A stretch of 64,000 nt of DNA from Citrobacter freundii ATCC 8090 = MTCC 1658 = NBRC 12681 (GCF_011064845.1 NZ_CP049015.1:4154001-4218000), one strand, 5' to 3'; positions 18,722 through 27,860 are shown, counted from the first letter of the stretch. The notes: generated from the sequence alone by a model not told the origin. Made by a program: numbers and translations.

Positions 18722-18801
18722 TAATCGTGGTTCCTCAACTTTGTACCCCTCTATTGAAGGGCAATATTGCCGCAGATACTACCCTATCTGGCGTGTTGAG
18801 T

Positions 18802-18831
18802 CACAAAGAAAAGGGCCGCGAATGCGGCCCT
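18802..18831 (-). terminator. Rho-independent terminator after ygiW
   Basis: On the minus strand, AGGGCCGC and GCGGCCCT form an eight-base stem with a four-base loop, followed by TTTTCTTTG. It starts nine bases past the ygiW stop. Confidence 0.85.
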
Positions 18832-18839
18832 GATGGGGA

Positions 18840-19244
18840 TTACTTAGCAACTTTGGTAATCTGTTTCACGTCGATTTCAACGGAGTTCCAGTCTTTATCC
18901 ACTTCACCCTGGATTTCAACCACATCCTGCGGTGTGACGGTTACGCCGTTCCAGCGCTTGTGGTCGATATCCACATTCACTGTGCCGGTCGCATCTTTAA
19001 ACACATACAGGTCGTCGGAAATACGCTCAACGATGTTCCCGCGCAGGGTAACCCAGGTGTCATCTCGCAGTGATTTGGCGCTTTCTACTGTCGTGCTGCT
19101 ACCGTTCGGGCCGACAAATCCGCCGTTTTGGCTCTGCGTAGTGGTTGTCGTTGGCCCAGAGAAGCCGCCCTGCTGAGCTGCCAGAACAGGTGCGGAACAC
19201 AGTGCCATTACGGCAACCATTGCAGCTAATTTTTTCATCGTCAT
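18840..19244 (-). CDS. ygiW: Periplasmic OB-fold stress protein YgiW
   Basis: YgiW belongs to the BOF (bacterial OB-fold) family of small periplasmic proteins; in E. coli and Salmonella it is linked to hydrogen peroxide and acid stress and to QseBC or PreAB control. The 134-residue product starts with a clear signal peptide (MKKLAAMVAVMALCSAPVLA, cleavage at about residue 22), then a Gly/Gln/Thr-rich linker, then the OB fold from about residue 57 (SLRDDTWVTLRGNIV). It diverges from qseB with a 144-bp gap carrying a CTTAA direct repeat. A terminator follows. Confidence 0.94.
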   Translation of the reverse strand: MTMKKLAAMVAVMALCSAPVLAAQQGGFSGPTTTTTQSQNGGFVGPNGSSTTVESAKSLRDDTWVTLRGNIVERISDDLYVFKDATGTVNVDIDHKRWNGVTVTPQDVVEIQGEVDKDWNSVEIDVKQITKVAK

Positions 19245-19287
19245 GTCTCCCTTTCATGTTGGTTTACGACTATTAAATAAGTTAATC

Positions 19288-19303
19288 CTTAACAAGTTCT
19301 TAA
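19288..19303. promoter_or_regulatory. CTTAA-N6-CTTAA direct repeat, QseB/PmrA-type operator
   Basis: Two CTTAA units separated by six bases (19288-19292 and 19299-19303) match the direct-repeat pattern bound by PmrA and its relative QseB/PreA. The site lies in the ygiW-qseB divergent gap, 44 bp from ygiW and 86 bp from qseB, so it may serve ygiW control and qseBC autoregulation. Confidence 0.7.
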
Positions 19304-19388
19304 GGCAAAAAAAGATACTTTTTTTACTGTACAGAGACTGTAGCCACAGGTTTACTGACTGCAAATGAGTTATCGCAGGGAAGAACAT

Positions 19389-20048
19389 ATGCGTATTTTA
19401 CTGATCGAAGATGACACGTTGATTGGCGATGGCCTGAAAACAGGTCTGAGTAAAATGGGTTTCAGCATTGACTGGTTTACCGAAGGTCGCCAGGGGAAAG
19501 AAGCACTCTACAGCGCACCTTATGATGCGGTAATCCTCGACCTGACACTGCCAGGCATAGACGGACGGGACATTTTGCGCGAATGGCGAGCTAACGGGAA
19601 GCAGGAGCCGGTACTGATTCTGACCGCTCGCGACGCGCTGGCGGAACGCGTTGAAGGCCTGCGCCTGGGCGCAGATGACTATCTGTGTAAACCCTTTGCG
19701 CTGATCGAAGTTGCTGCCAGACTGGAGGCGCTGGTGCGTCGTGCCAGCGGCCAGGCCAGCAACACATTGCGCCATGGCCAGGTAACGCTCGATCCTGGCG
19801 CATTGGTCGCCACGGCGGCGGGTGAACCTTTGTCACTCAAACCTAAAGAGTTCGCACTGCTGGAACTGCTGATGCGCAACAAAGGTCGCGTCCTGCCCCG
19901 CAAACTGATTGAAGAAAAACTGTATACCTGGGACGAAAATGTCTCCAGCAATGCGGTTGAGGTCCACGTTCATCACTTACGCCGTAAGCTCGGCAGCGAC
20001 TTTATCCGTACCGTGCATGGCATTGGCTACACCCTGGGTGACGCATGA
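19389..20048 (+). CDS. qseB: Response regulator QseB (PreA)
   Basis: QseB is an OmpR-family response regulator paired with QseC; it controls motility and virulence genes and cross-talks with PmrAB. The start at 19389 ([10 protein letters not shown]) gives 219 residues as in E. coli; a longer in-frame ATG at 19365 lacks family support. The receiver domain has the phosphoacceptor Asp51 in [11 protein letters not shown], with the acidic pair at residues 8-9 and the conserved Lys near residue 101. The C-terminal winged helix spans about residues 125-219. It overlaps qseC by four bases (ATGA). Confidence 0.96.
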   Translation: MRILLIEDDTLIGDGLKTGLSKMGFSIDWFTEGRQGKEALYSAPYDAVILDLTLPGIDGRDILREWRANGKQEPVLILTARDALAERVEGLRLGADDYLCKPFALIEVAARLEALVRRASGQASNTLRHGQVTLDPGALVATAAGEPLSLKPKEFALLELLMRNKGRVLPRKLIEEKLYTWDENVSSNAVEVHVHHLRRKLGSDFIRTVHGIGYTLGDA

Positions 20049-21394
20049 AACTCACACAACGCCTCAGCCTGCGCGTCAGGCTAACGCTTATTTTTCTGAT
20101 TCTGGCATCAGCCACCTGGGCCGTATCCAGTTTTGTGGCCTGGAGGCAGACTACCGATAATGTCGATGAGCTGTTTGATACCCAGCTGATGCTGTTCGCC
20201 AAGCGGCTTAGCACGCTGGATATCAGCGATGTCACCACCTCAAGCAATATGGCCCGCACGCCAAAGAAACTGAAGCATGGCCATATTGATGACGACGCAC
20301 TGGCGTTTGCCATCTACTCCACCGACGGCAAAATGGTGCTACACGATGGCGATAATGGCCAGGATATTCCCTACACCTACAGCCGGGAAGGGTTTAGCGA
20401 CGGCCAACTCAGGGGCGACAGCGATTCCTGGCGCTTCCTGTGGCTGAATTCCGCTGATGGAAAATATCGCATTGTGGTGGGCCAGGAGTGGGAATATCGG
20501 GAGGATATGGCGCTGTCGATCCTTACTGCACAATTAACCCCGTGGCTGGTTGCGCTGCCGCTGATGTTGCTGATCCTGGTGGTCATGCTGAGTCGCGAAC
20601 TCAAGCCGCTAAAAAAACTGGCGCAAGCTCTGCGCTGGCGCGCCCCGGAATCAGAAGAGCCGCTCGACCCGAAAGGTGTGCCAAGCGAAGTGCGCCCGCT
20701 GGTTGAATCGCTAAATCAGCTGTTTACCCGCATCCACTCAATGATGGTGCGTGAACGCCGCTTCACTTCTGATGCCGCCCATGAGCTGCGCAGTCCGTTG
20801 ACCGCGCTGAAGGTGCAAACCGAAGTGGTGCAACTGTCAGACGACGACCCGCAAACGCGGGAAAAAGCGCTGGCGCAGCTACATGCGGGAATTGAACGCG
20901 CCACCCGACTGGTCGATCAGCTCCTGACGCTTTCGCGCCTCGACTCCCTCGATAATCTTCAGGATGTGGCGGAAATTTCATTGGAGGAGCTACTGCAATC
21001 CGCGGTGATGGATATCTACCACCCGGCCCAGCAGGCGCACATTGACGTACGTTTGCAGATTAACGCACACAATATTATGCGCACAGGACAGCCGCTGTTG
21101 CTGAGCCTGATGGTACGAAATCTGCTGGATAATGCCATTCGCTACAGTCCGCAGGGGAGCATTGTGGAAGTGACGCTCAACGCCCGCAATTTCAGCGTCA
21201 AAGATAATGGTCCTGGCGTTGCGCCGGAGGTACTTACACACATCGGTGAACGTTTTTATCGTCCACCGGGACAAAGCGTGACCGGCAGCGGTCTCGGCCT
21301 GTCAATTGTCCGCCGTATCGCAACACTGCATGGAATGTCAGCCTCGTTTGGCAACGCTTCGGAAGGCGGGTTTGAAGCTAAGATCAGTTGGTAA
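20045..21394 (+). CDS. qseC: Sensor histidine kinase QseC (PreB)
   Basis: QseC is an inner-membrane sensor kinase reported to respond to adrenergic signals and autoinducer-3 and to phosphorylate and dephosphorylate QseB. The 449 residues match E. coli. Membrane segments lie at about residues 12-32 and 157-180 with a periplasmic sensor between. A HAMP-like linker follows, then the H-box with phosphorylated His246 in [13 protein letters not shown]. The N-box ([11 protein letters not shown]) and G-boxes ([15 protein letters not shown]) of the ATPase domain follow. Four-base overlap with qseB indicates translational coupling. Confidence 0.96.
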   Translation: MKLTQRLSLRVRLTLIFLILASATWAVSSFVAWRQTTDNVDELFDTQLMLFAKRLSTLDISDVTTSSNMARTPKKLKHGHIDDDALAFAIYSTDGKMVLHDGDNGQDIPYTYSREGFSDGQLRGDSDSWRFLWLNSADGKYRIVVGQEWEYREDMALSILTAQLTPWLVALPLMLLILVVMLSRELKPLKKLAQALRWRAPESEEPLDPKGVPSEVRPLVESLNQLFTRIHSMMVRERRFTSDAAHELRSPLTALKVQTEVVQLSDDDPQTREKALAQLHAGIERATRLVDQLLTLSRLDSLDNLQDVAEISLEELLQSAVMDIYHPAQQAHIDVRLQINAHNIMRTGQPLLLSLMVRNLLDNAIRYSPQGSIVEVTLNARNFSVKDNGPGVAPEVLTHIGERFYRPPGQSVTGSGLGLSIVRRIATLHGMSASFGNASEGGFEAKISW

Positions 21395-21503
21395 CTGTAT
21401 TATTATTGCTCAAATAGCAAAAGACTTTGCACATTTTGCTAATTTCACCGCACCGCTGGTGGGGGTAAAATCGTCCTCAAACGTATTTCCTTGAGGACAC
21501 AAA

Positions 21504-22085
21504 ATGAGCAACATTCTGATTATCAACGGGGCGAAAAAATTCGGCCATTCTAATGGCCAACTGAATGACACCCTGACCGAGGTCGCGGACGGTATCCTGC
21601 GCGACCTCGGGCATGATGTTAAAGTCGTACGCGCGGACAGCGATTATGACGTAAAAACAGAAGTGCAGAATTTCGTCTGGGCCGATGCGGTTATCTGGCA
21701 GATGCCAGGCTGGTGGATGGGCGCACCGTGGACCGTGAAAAAATACATCGATGACGTGTTTACCGAAGGTCACGGCACGCTGTACGCCAGCGATGGCCGC
21801 ACACGTTCAGATGCCTCTAAAAAATATGGCTCCGGCGGGCTGATTCAGGGCAAAAAATACATGCTGTCCCTGACCTGGAACGCACCGATGGAAGCCTTCA
21901 CTGAAAAAGACCAGTTCTTCCATGGCGTTGGTGTTGATGGCGTCTATCTCCCGTTCCATAAAGCAAACCAGTTCCTGGGAATGGAAGCGCTGCCGACCTT
22001 TATCACCAATGATGTGATTAAAATGCCGGACGTCCCGCGCTATATCGCAGAATATCGCAAGCATCTGACCGAAATTTTTGGTTAA
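21504..22085 (+). CDS. mdaB: NADPH:quinone oxidoreductase MdaB
   Basis: MdaB is an FAD-dependent two-electron quinone reductase that avoids semiquinone radicals and recycles ubiquinone and menaquinone analogues. The 193 residues equal the E. coli length. The flavodoxin-like fold is clear from MSNILIINGAKKFGHS at the N-terminus through IWQMPGWWMGAPWTVKKYID at about residues 62-80. The ATG follows TTGAGGACAC. It is 30 bp ahead of ygiN, which acts on the same quinol/quinone couple. Confidence 0.96.
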   Translation: MSNILIINGAKKFGHSNGQLNDTLTEVADGILRDLGHDVKVVRADSDYDVKTEVQNFVWADAVIWQMPGWWMGAPWTVKKYIDDVFTEGHGTLYASDGRTRSDASKKYGSGGLIQGKKYMLSLTWNAPMEAFTEKDQFFHGVGVDGVYLPFHKANQFLGMEALPTFITNDVIKMPDVPRYIAEYRKHLTEIFG

Positions 22086-22115
22086 CTGGTAACCTGGAAT
22101 TAGAAGGAGTTAACC

Positions 22116-22430
22116 ATGCTTACCGTTATTGCAGAAATCCGTACACGTCCAGGTCAACATCACCGCCAGGCGGTACTGGATCAGTTTGCTAAAATCGTTC
22201 CGACCGTACTGAAAGAAGAAGGCTGCCACGGCTATGCGCCGATGGTGGATCATGCCGCAGGTGTGAGTTTTCAGACCACAGCGCCAGATTCAATCGTGAT
22301 GGTTGAGCAGTGGGAAAGCATCGCGCATCTTGAAGCGCATTTGCAGACCCCGCATATGAAAGCCTACAGCGAAGCCGTGAAAGGTGACGTGCTGGACATG
22401 AATATTCGAATTCTGGAGTCGGGTATTTAA
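22116..22430 (+). CDS. ygiN: Quinol monooxygenase YgiN
   Basis: YgiN is a small antibiotic-biosynthesis-monooxygenase (ABM) fold protein that oxidises menadiol to menadione in vitro; with MdaB it makes a quinone redox cycle. The 104-residue length equals E. coli. The ferredoxin-like fold is visible as alternating strand-helix units, from TVIAEIRTRPGQH to VMVEQWESIAHLEAHLQTPH. The start has a strong AGAAGGAG box. It is the last gene of the mdaB-ygiN unit; a REP element follows and then an inserted sugar locus not present in E. coli K-12. Confidence 0.95.
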   Translation: MLTVIAEIRTRPGQHHRQAVLDQFAKIVPTVLKEEGCHGYAPMVDHAAGVSFQTTAPDSIVMVEQWESIAHLEAHLQTPHMKAYSEAVKGDVLDMNIRILESGI

Positions 22431-22442
22431 GGTTGTCGATTT

Positions 22443-22499
22443 GCCGGATGAGGCGTTTTAGGCCACCATCCGGCATTCAACCGCAGCGCCACCGGGCAC
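22443..22499. repeat. REP-like inverted repeats after ygiN
   Basis: GCCGGATG (22443-22450) pairs with CATCCGGC (22467-22474), and a second partial unit GCAGCGCCACCGGGCAC follows up to 22499. It lies between convergent ygiN and the GH88 gene. Confidence 0.7.
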
Positions 22500-22502
22500 T
22501 CT

Positions 22503-23693
22503 TTACCAGTAGAGCTTCCAGCTCTGAGTGAAGCGCATTAACGCTTCAACGTAGAAATAATCCCCCCAACTTGCACACTCATCGACCCCTTTGTTGCTCG
22601 ACAGGTGATACACCGAGTGTTTCAGTAGCCCGTTCCCCTGCTCATCTTTACCCATCAGATAATGCCTGGTCAGCGAAGACATGATCCCCATCGCCCACTG
22701 CTGGTAGCACTCGCGATCCGGATCGGTCACCGGCAGATGTTTAATCAGCTCCAGCAGACCACAGACGGCAATCGCCGCCGAAGATGAATCGCGCAGCGCA
22801 TCGGTTCCGACTAATGCCAGATCCCAGTGGCAAACGGCATCTTCCGGCAGGCGATTAAGAAAGTAGTTGGCCAGTTTCTTCGACAGCTGCACCATTTGTG
22901 TATCGCCAGTGTAAATATAGCTCAGCAGAAAACCATAAATCCCCCATGCCTGCCCACGCGACCAGCAAGAATCATCAGCATAGCCCTGCTGCGTATTACC
23001 GTAACGCGGTGCGCCGGTTTGCACGTCCATATAGTAGGTGTGGAAGGTCGACGCATCCTGGCGGATCAGATATTTGGCTGCCTGCGCAACGTGGGCCTTC
23101 GCCGCATTCGCAAAACGCGGATCGCCCGTTTGCTCGCTAGCCCAGTACAGCAGCGGCAGATTCATATTGCAGTCAATGATCATCCGTCCGGCCTGATCGG
23201 GATCGCGAAGATCGCCCCACGCCTGGATGATCTGCGCCTTTTCATGAAAACGCTCCAACAGCGCTTCTGCCGCCATCAGGGAAAAACCTCGAGCATCGCG
23301 ATTGCCGGTCAATCGCCAGGCCGCCACACAGGAAAGCGTGTAGAGGAATCCCAGGTCGTGGGTGTTGGTATCGTGGCGTCCGGCAATACGCATGCCAAAC
23401 GAACGCACATGCTTCTCCGCCATCTCACGAAATTTGCTCTCACCACTCATTTCCCACGCCAGCCATAATTGCCCGGTCCAGAAGCTGGTCGTCCATTCCA
23501 CATTCTCTGTCAGTGGGTAATAACCTTGCACACAGGTTTCGGCAGGAAATTGTTCACCGAATTCCGTTAAATGACGGCTAATCAATTCGAGGACATCTTC
23601 TCGGGCGCAACTTATTTGATCCTGAAAACTGCCGGGATTAACCGGACTGCCAGGAAATACGCGCAACGATTCCTCAACGATATGATTTAACAT
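22503..23693 (-). CDS. GH88-family unsaturated glucuronyl hydrolase
   Basis: The 396-residue product resembles unsaturated glucuronyl hydrolases (GH88), which hydrate the double bond of 4,5-unsaturated uronic acids left by polysaccharide lyases and so free the next sugar. Two aspartates match the catalytic pair of Bacillus UGL in context and 61-residue spacing: Asp113 in HDLGFLY and Asp174 in MIIDCNMNLPLLYW. The six-hairpin toroid core and the GYADDSCWSRGQAW segment (about residue 236-249) are also typical. No signal peptide is seen, so it acts in the cytoplasm. It is last in an operon after DUF2264 and a symporter, with an AAGGAA box before the ATG. The exact substrate is unknown. Confidence 0.88.
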   Translation of the reverse strand: MLNHIVEESLRVFPGSPVNPGSFQDQISCAREDVLELISRHLTEFGEQFPAETCVQGYYPLTENVEWTTSFWTGQLWLAWEMSGESKFREMAEKHVRSFGMRIAGRHDTNTHDLGFLYTLSCVAAWRLTGNRDARGFSLMAAEALLERFHEKAQIIQAWGDLRDPDQAGRMIIDCNMNLPLLYWASEQTGDPRFANAAKAHVAQAAKYLIRQDASTFHTYYMDVQTGAPRYGNTQQGYADDSCWSRGQAWGIYGFLLSYIYTGDTQMVQLSKKLANYFLNRLPEDAVCHWDLALVGTDALRDSSSAAIAVCGLLELIKHLPVTDPDRECYQQWAMGIMSSLTRHYLMGKDEQGNGLLKHSVYHLSSNKGVDECASWGDYFYVEALMRFTQSWKLYW

Positions 23694-23716
23694 ATTTCGG
23701 TTCCTTATGACGTAAA

Positions 23717-24985
23717 TTATTTTGCAGGGGTATTTTCAGCAATATCGAGAGCGATATTTTTGCCACGTTTGCTCTGACAGGCAGATAAAGTAAATGCCGA
23801 TATCAATGTAAAGGTCAGCGCCACAATGCCCATAATGATATATGTCTTCTCAAAGCCTATCCGGTCGTACATTAATCCGGCAGGAGAGGAAACCACCACG
23901 TTACCGACATACAGCATCGCCTGATAACCCAGTAAATACATGGTCGCATTGACACGTTTATCAAAATGCTCGGCAATATATTTGAAGACGGAAACCAGTA
24001 ATAAACAGATCTCCAGACCGTATAGCGGCTTCAGCACAGAAATTAATAAATGAGAGTCACATAGCCCAGATATCACCAATCGCGCGCCCACCAGCGCCCC
24101 AACAATCAGCAGACCACGCTTCGCGCCAATATAATTGACGAATAGCGGAATGACCATGTACATGACAAATTCCATTCCCGACTGCACGGTGCCCAGATAA
24201 CCAAAGACGGCGTTCCCTTCATGTACATCGGCAAAGAAAGTGACGAAGTAGCGGGAGAACTGCTGCTCCGCGATAAACATCATCCACGCCACGCCCGCAA
24301 CGTACAGGCAGAATGCCCAAAATTTGCGATTACGCAGCAGGGCGTAAACATCCGTCGGGGAGATTTTCTCTTTAGTTATCACCTCCGAGGCGTTGGCCGC
24401 ATTGACATTGACTTTCAGACTCACCAGAACAACCAGCATCACCACTGACGTCAGGCTGCCGAGCATAAAGTTATAGGCCGGTGAGAGGTTAAACAGCAGG
24501 CCAGAGAACGATGACGCCACCGCCCAGCCAAGCGACCCCCACATACGGATCTGCCCAAACTCCATGCCGTTCAGACGGCTGTAGCGGTCAGAATAAGATT
24601 CACAGGCCGCCACCCCGGCATACCACGCAAAGCTCAAGTAAATCGCGCCAACTATAATACCCAGCATGGTATTGGAGAGTAATAATGGCTGATAGATATA
24701 AATAAAAAACGGTGCCATTAACGCTGACATCACTACGACGAAATAGAGCAGATATTTGCTCATACCTATTTTATCGAGGATATAGCCATAAATAGGCTTC
24801 AGAATAACCGAGAAAATACCGTTCACAGCAAATACGGTGCCGATCACCGTACCGCTCAACTGCGCTTTTTGCCCCAACCAGATAGCCAACAAACCAATAC
24901 TTGCGGACCAGGTAAAGAAATAAAGGAATATAAAACTGCTTATTTTATAATATTCAGTCCGATTTCCCGTTGAATTATTTTTCAT
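23717..24985 (-). CDS. LacY-like oligosaccharide:H+ symporter (MFS)
   Basis: From the ATG at 24985 (MKNNSTGNRTEYYK) the protein is 422 residues, close to the 417 of LacY; the ATG follows GAGGGTGG. The longer frame starting at 25108 overlaps the upstream gene and is rejected. Twelve hydrophobic segments and the family opening (SSFIFLYFFTWSASIGLLAIWL) place it in the oligosaccharide:H+ symporter group. GYILDKIGMSKYLLY near residue 68 is the MFS loop 2-3 motif. It sits between DUF2264 and GH88 genes, so it most likely imports the unsaturated uronic-acid oligosaccharide they act on. Confidence 0.87.
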   Translation of the reverse strand: MKNNSTGNRTEYYKISSFIFLYFFTWSASIGLLAIWLGQKAQLSGTVIGTVFAVNGIFSVILKPIYGYILDKIGMSKYLLYFVVVMSALMAPFFIYIYQPLLLSNTMLGIIVGAIYLSFAWYAGVAACESYSDRYSRLNGMEFGQIRMWGSLGWAVASSFSGLLFNLSPAYNFMLGSLTSVVMLVVLVSLKVNVNAANASEVITKEKISPTDVYALLRNRKFWAFCLYVAGVAWMMFIAEQQFSRYFVTFFADVHEGNAVFGYLGTVQSGMEFVMYMVIPLFVNYIGAKRGLLIVGALVGARLVISGLCDSHLLISVLKPLYGLEICLLLVSVFKYIAEHFDKRVNATMYLLGYQAMLYVGNVVVSSPAGLMYDRIGFEKTYIIMGIVALTFTLISAFTLSACQSKRGKNIALDIAENTPAK

Positions 24986-24995
24986 ACCACCCTCG

Positions 24996-26816
24996 CTATA
25001 AAAAGAACGACAACTGGCGTGCATTTTCAGGTTGCTGAATAACAACCTGGTTATTGTTGATGGATAGCTGCGGAACGGCTGAGTACTGTCTTTGCTGCCC
25101 GCTGGCACTCACGGCGCAGCAAAGCCAGCTTTCGCCCTGCGGGATTTCGCTGGTCAACACAGGAATCGACGCACATTCAGGGAACATGATGCTACTGTTC
25201 GGCGGCGTGACCACGCTGTCTGGCTGGCGAACTATGGACGGCGACAGATCAACGATAACGCTGGTTCCGTTGCATGCCGCAAGGAGGCATCCACGCTCAC
25301 ATAACCGAGGCTCGGCTTTCATCACCGCAAATCCCCCTTCCACCGTTTGCAGCGTTCGCGCACTGTTAATACGGTGCAGGCGAAGATGCCATTCGCCAAA
25401 CGGGACAAGCCAGGTCTCAATCATTACGTCATGCCAGGGAGACCAGCGGGACCAGATAAAATTCTCATCGACCCGAACCTCGTCGCACTGACGACGGCCA
25501 CGATAGTAGCCATCGCCGTCCGCCAACAGCAGCATAGAGTCACAGGCCGCATGTTTGATGCCGTAACGGCCGCGCTCAATGGTGAAACCAAAGCGGCTGG
25601 AGTAGGCAAATTTGGTGTATTTGGCTTCGGTATTAACGTAGTTGTTCAGTTCAAGCTGGCCTGAGGTCAACATCATGACATGCTCAGAATGCTCACTATG
25701 CTGCAGGATCTGCGCAGCATGGGGGATAACGCGTTTTTCAACGAGTTGCGGTAGCGCCAGCTCTTCAGCCTGCCAGAATGGATGATCCTCCGGCAGTGCA
25801 AGAATCAAAAAAACCTTCAATGCCCAATAAGGCGATCCCGGCGAGTTGTAGTCTTCACACATCGCCAGATTCGGGTAGGCAAACCCCAGCGTTAGAATGC
25901 CATCACGATCGAAAATCGGCTGCTTCTGCCACCAGCGCAAATGACGCAGGATCACCCCTTTGATTATGCCTGGCGAAAGAACATCCAGTTCGGCAAACGC
26001 CACCGCGCTCCAGAAGGCAACCATGGCAAAGCGGTAGGTCAGGCTGCGGCCAAACGGCACCGATGCGCCGTCAGCGGCGGACAGGTAAATAAAATCTTCG
26101 GCAAACAAGCGCGAACGTTCACGCAGAACGACAGCGCGTTCGGTGTCATCCGGGCTGAGGGTGGCATACAACAGGCCGTAGAAGTGAAAAGCCATTGAGA
26201 TGTAGTAATCTTTCGGTCGACCGGGACCATCGGAATACCAACCGTCACCAAGATAGTAGGCTTCCATCAGCTCAAAGCGGCGATCAATAGCCGCCTGATC
26301 GTAAGGCAGACCCGCACGCTTGAAACCAAGCTGAACGATAATCGCAAAGTAGTTCCAGTTGCTGTCCGGCATTTGCGAGTCGGTTATCTGATTCAGCCAG
26401 CGGTGCAGATTCTCGCGTTCGCTCAGGGAGAAATGCTCCGTTAATTGCGTCTGTAACAATGCCAGACCCAGGCCATAAGCAGCCATCTCAACCAGACGCT
26501 GATCGTAAGGACCGGTGTCTCCCCAGTAATGTGGGCTTTGTGGGTCAGTACCGAGTTTTATCGCCTGAATGTACTTTTCGGCAAACGGCACTTTAGCCCC
26601 GCCTGCCATCAGAGGAAATAGCCCCCACAACGCCCGGGAAAGCCCTTCCATACAGGCAATATCCGCGCTGTAGTGAGCACAGGTATTGCCAAGAGAAAAC
26701 TGAGCCTGTCCCGCCGGAAACTGCCGATCCAGCGCACGTAAAATGGCGTTAACCGCACACGTTACGTCTTCGCGTGATGACAATGGATTTGATTTTTCTT
26801 CAGTTGCTGACCACAT
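24996..26816 (-). CDS. DUF2264-domain protein of a uronide-utilisation operon
   Basis: The 606-residue protein has the DUF2264 signature near the N-terminus (EGLSRALWGLFPLMAGGAKV, about residues 54-73) and NWNYFAIIVQLGFKRAGLPYD (about 156-176). The N-terminal two thirds look like an alpha/alpha toroid and the C-terminal third is beta-rich, an architecture shared with several polysaccharide lyases and glycoside hydrolases. The biochemical role of the family is not established to my knowledge. There is no signal peptide. It is first in the operon, ends ten bases before the symporter start, and diverges from an AraC-type regulator with a CRP-like site between. A role in processing the imported oligosaccharide is inferred from context. 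Confidence 0.82.
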   Translation of the reverse strand: MWSATEEKSNPLSSREDVTCAVNAILRALDRQFPAGQAQFSLGNTCAHYSADIACMEGLSRALWGLFPLMAGGAKVPFAEKYIQAIKLGTDPQSPHYWGDTGPYDQRLVEMAAYGLGLALLQTQLTEHFSLSERENLHRWLNQITDSQMPDSNWNYFAIIVQLGFKRAGLPYDQAAIDRRFELMEAYYLGDGWYSDGPGRPKDYYISMAFHFYGLLYATLSPDDTERAVVLRERSRLFAEDFIYLSAADGASVPFGRSLTYRFAMVAFWSAVAFAELDVLSPGIIKGVILRHLRWWQKQPIFDRDGILTLGFAYPNLAMCEDYNSPGSPYWALKVFLILALPEDHPFWQAEELALPQLVEKRVIPHAAQILQHSEHSEHVMMLTSGQLELNNYVNTEAKYTKFAYSSRFGFTIERGRYGIKHAACDSMLLLADGDGYYRGRRQCDEVRVDENFIWSRWSPWHDVMIETWLVPFGEWHLRLHRINSARTLQTVEGGFAVMKAEPRLCERGCLLAACNGTSVIVDLSPSIVRQPDSVVTPPNSSIMFPECASIPVLTSEIPQGESWLCCAVSASGQQRQYSAVPQLSINNNQVVIQQPENARQLSFFL

Positions 26817-26872
26817 AATCTGCCCCTCTGAATTAAGTGGCTAAAGAATAGTGAATCGCAGAGCAGCAGAAA

Positions 26873-26888
26873 TGTTACGTCAATCACA
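26873..26888. promoter_or_regulatory. CRP-like site in the AraC / DUF2264 divergent promoter
   Basis: TGTTA-N6-TCACA differs from the CRP core TGTGA-N6-TCACA at one base, and the left flank AAA fits the extended consensus. It lies 57 bp before the DUF2264 start codon and 94 bp before the AraC start. Catabolite control of the sugar operon is the natural reading. Confidence 0.6.
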
Positions 26889-26981
26889 GCACCAGAATTA
26901 AAGTAAAACAGTGATTGAGAAAATTTAAAAATAGGGTTTATAAATTACCATTCGGCGGCAAAAATTTAAATTTATTGCACT

Positions 26982-27833
26982 ATGACTTTATCCTCACCAC
27001 AAGAACGTCTGGAGCTGATCGCCCTTAATGATGCGGTTGCGTCGTTCAGCCGTTTATTCGCCAATACGGTGCGTTATCACCACTGGCATCAGTGTCTGGA
27101 AGTGCTGTATGTGGAAGAAGGCTTTGGCGTGGTTACGGTTGACCATAAGCAATACACCATGCGACCGGGACGAATGTTCTTTTTCCCGCCGTTTACCCTA
27201 CACAAGATCTGGGTCGATGAGCAGGCGCGGGATGGTTATCGACGTACCATTATTCATCTCGATCAACATGCGATACTGAAGGTGCTGCGCGACTTGCCTC
27301 ATACTCAACAGCATCTGCAAAATCTGAGCATTCGCGGCAGTGAAGCATGGGTCGTCGACGCGGCGAATGTTCATCCACATGTTGATTTTCTCTTCAGCCG
27401 TTATGAAAAAATGGCCGCTCAAAAACCGCTGAGCACTGAGCAGGTTGCCTGTCTGTTAGTCAATTTATTCAGCCTGTTACCCGACGATAATGGCAATATG
27501 CCGGAAATTAGCAGCGGAATTGCCAGTCAGGTGATGTTCTGGCTGGATGAACATTACACTCACAAATTTAGTCTGGCAGCGCTGGCGCAGGAACTGAATA
27601 AATCAAAAAGCTATGTATCCCGCCGCTTCCAGATGGAAACGGGCGAGAGCATTCTCGACTATCTCAATACGCTGCGGTTACGCAAAGCCTGTGAAGCGCT
27701 GTTACACAGTGAAATCAGCGTGCGGGAGATTGCTCAAAAGGTGGGATTTTCAGAGGTAACATACTTCATCAGCGCCTTCGGTAAAGGCATTGGCGAGACG
27801 CCGTTGCAGTATCGCAAGCGGCATAAACAATAA
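26982..27833 (+). CDS. AraC-family regulator of the GH88 / DUF2264 operon
   Basis: The 283-residue product has an N-terminal cupin-type sensor domain (HHWHQCLEVLYVEEGFGVV, then RPGRMFFFPPFTLHKIW) and a C-terminal AraC DNA-binding domain with two helix-turn-helix units: FSLAALAQELNKSKSYVSRRF at about residues 196-216 and VREIAQKVGFSEVTYFISAFGK at about 247-268. Such regulators usually bind a sugar in the cupin pocket and activate the divergent operon. No good ribosome-binding site precedes the ATG at 26982, so expression may be low. It is divergent from DUF2264 and convergent with parE. Confidence 0.9.
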   Translation: MTLSSPQERLELIALNDAVASFSRLFANTVRYHHWHQCLEVLYVEEGFGVVTVDHKQYTMRPGRMFFFPPFTLHKIWVDEQARDGYRRTIIHLDQHAILKVLRDLPHTQQHLQNLSIRGSEAWVVDAANVHPHVDFLFSRYEKMAAQKPLSTEQVACLLVNLFSLLPDDNGNMPEISSGIASQVMFWLDEHYTHKFSLAALAQELNKSKSYVSRRFQMETGESILDYLNTLRLRKACEALLHSEISVREIAQKVGFSEVTYFISAFGKGIGETPLQYRKRHKQ

Positions 27834-27834
27834 C

Positions 27835-27860
27835 GCCGGAAAGCACGTTGCTTTTCCGGC
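27835..27860. terminator. Hairpin between the AraC gene and parE
   Basis: GCCGGAAAGC (27835-27844) pairs with GCTTTTCCGGC (27850-27860) with one bulged base. It lies between convergent stop codons and can serve both directions; no long T-run follows on either side. Confidence 0.65.

Noticed and set aside
17174..18724. Long 516-codon open frame antisense to parC
   Set aside because: It lies wholly within parC on the other strand, has a skewed His/Arg/Gln/Phe-rich composition and no ribosome-binding site; it is a shadow frame.
24986..25108. 41-residue N-terminal extension of the LacY-like symporter
   Set aside because: It overlaps the DUF2264 coding region, lacks membrane features, and the ATG at 24985 has a good ribosome-binding site.
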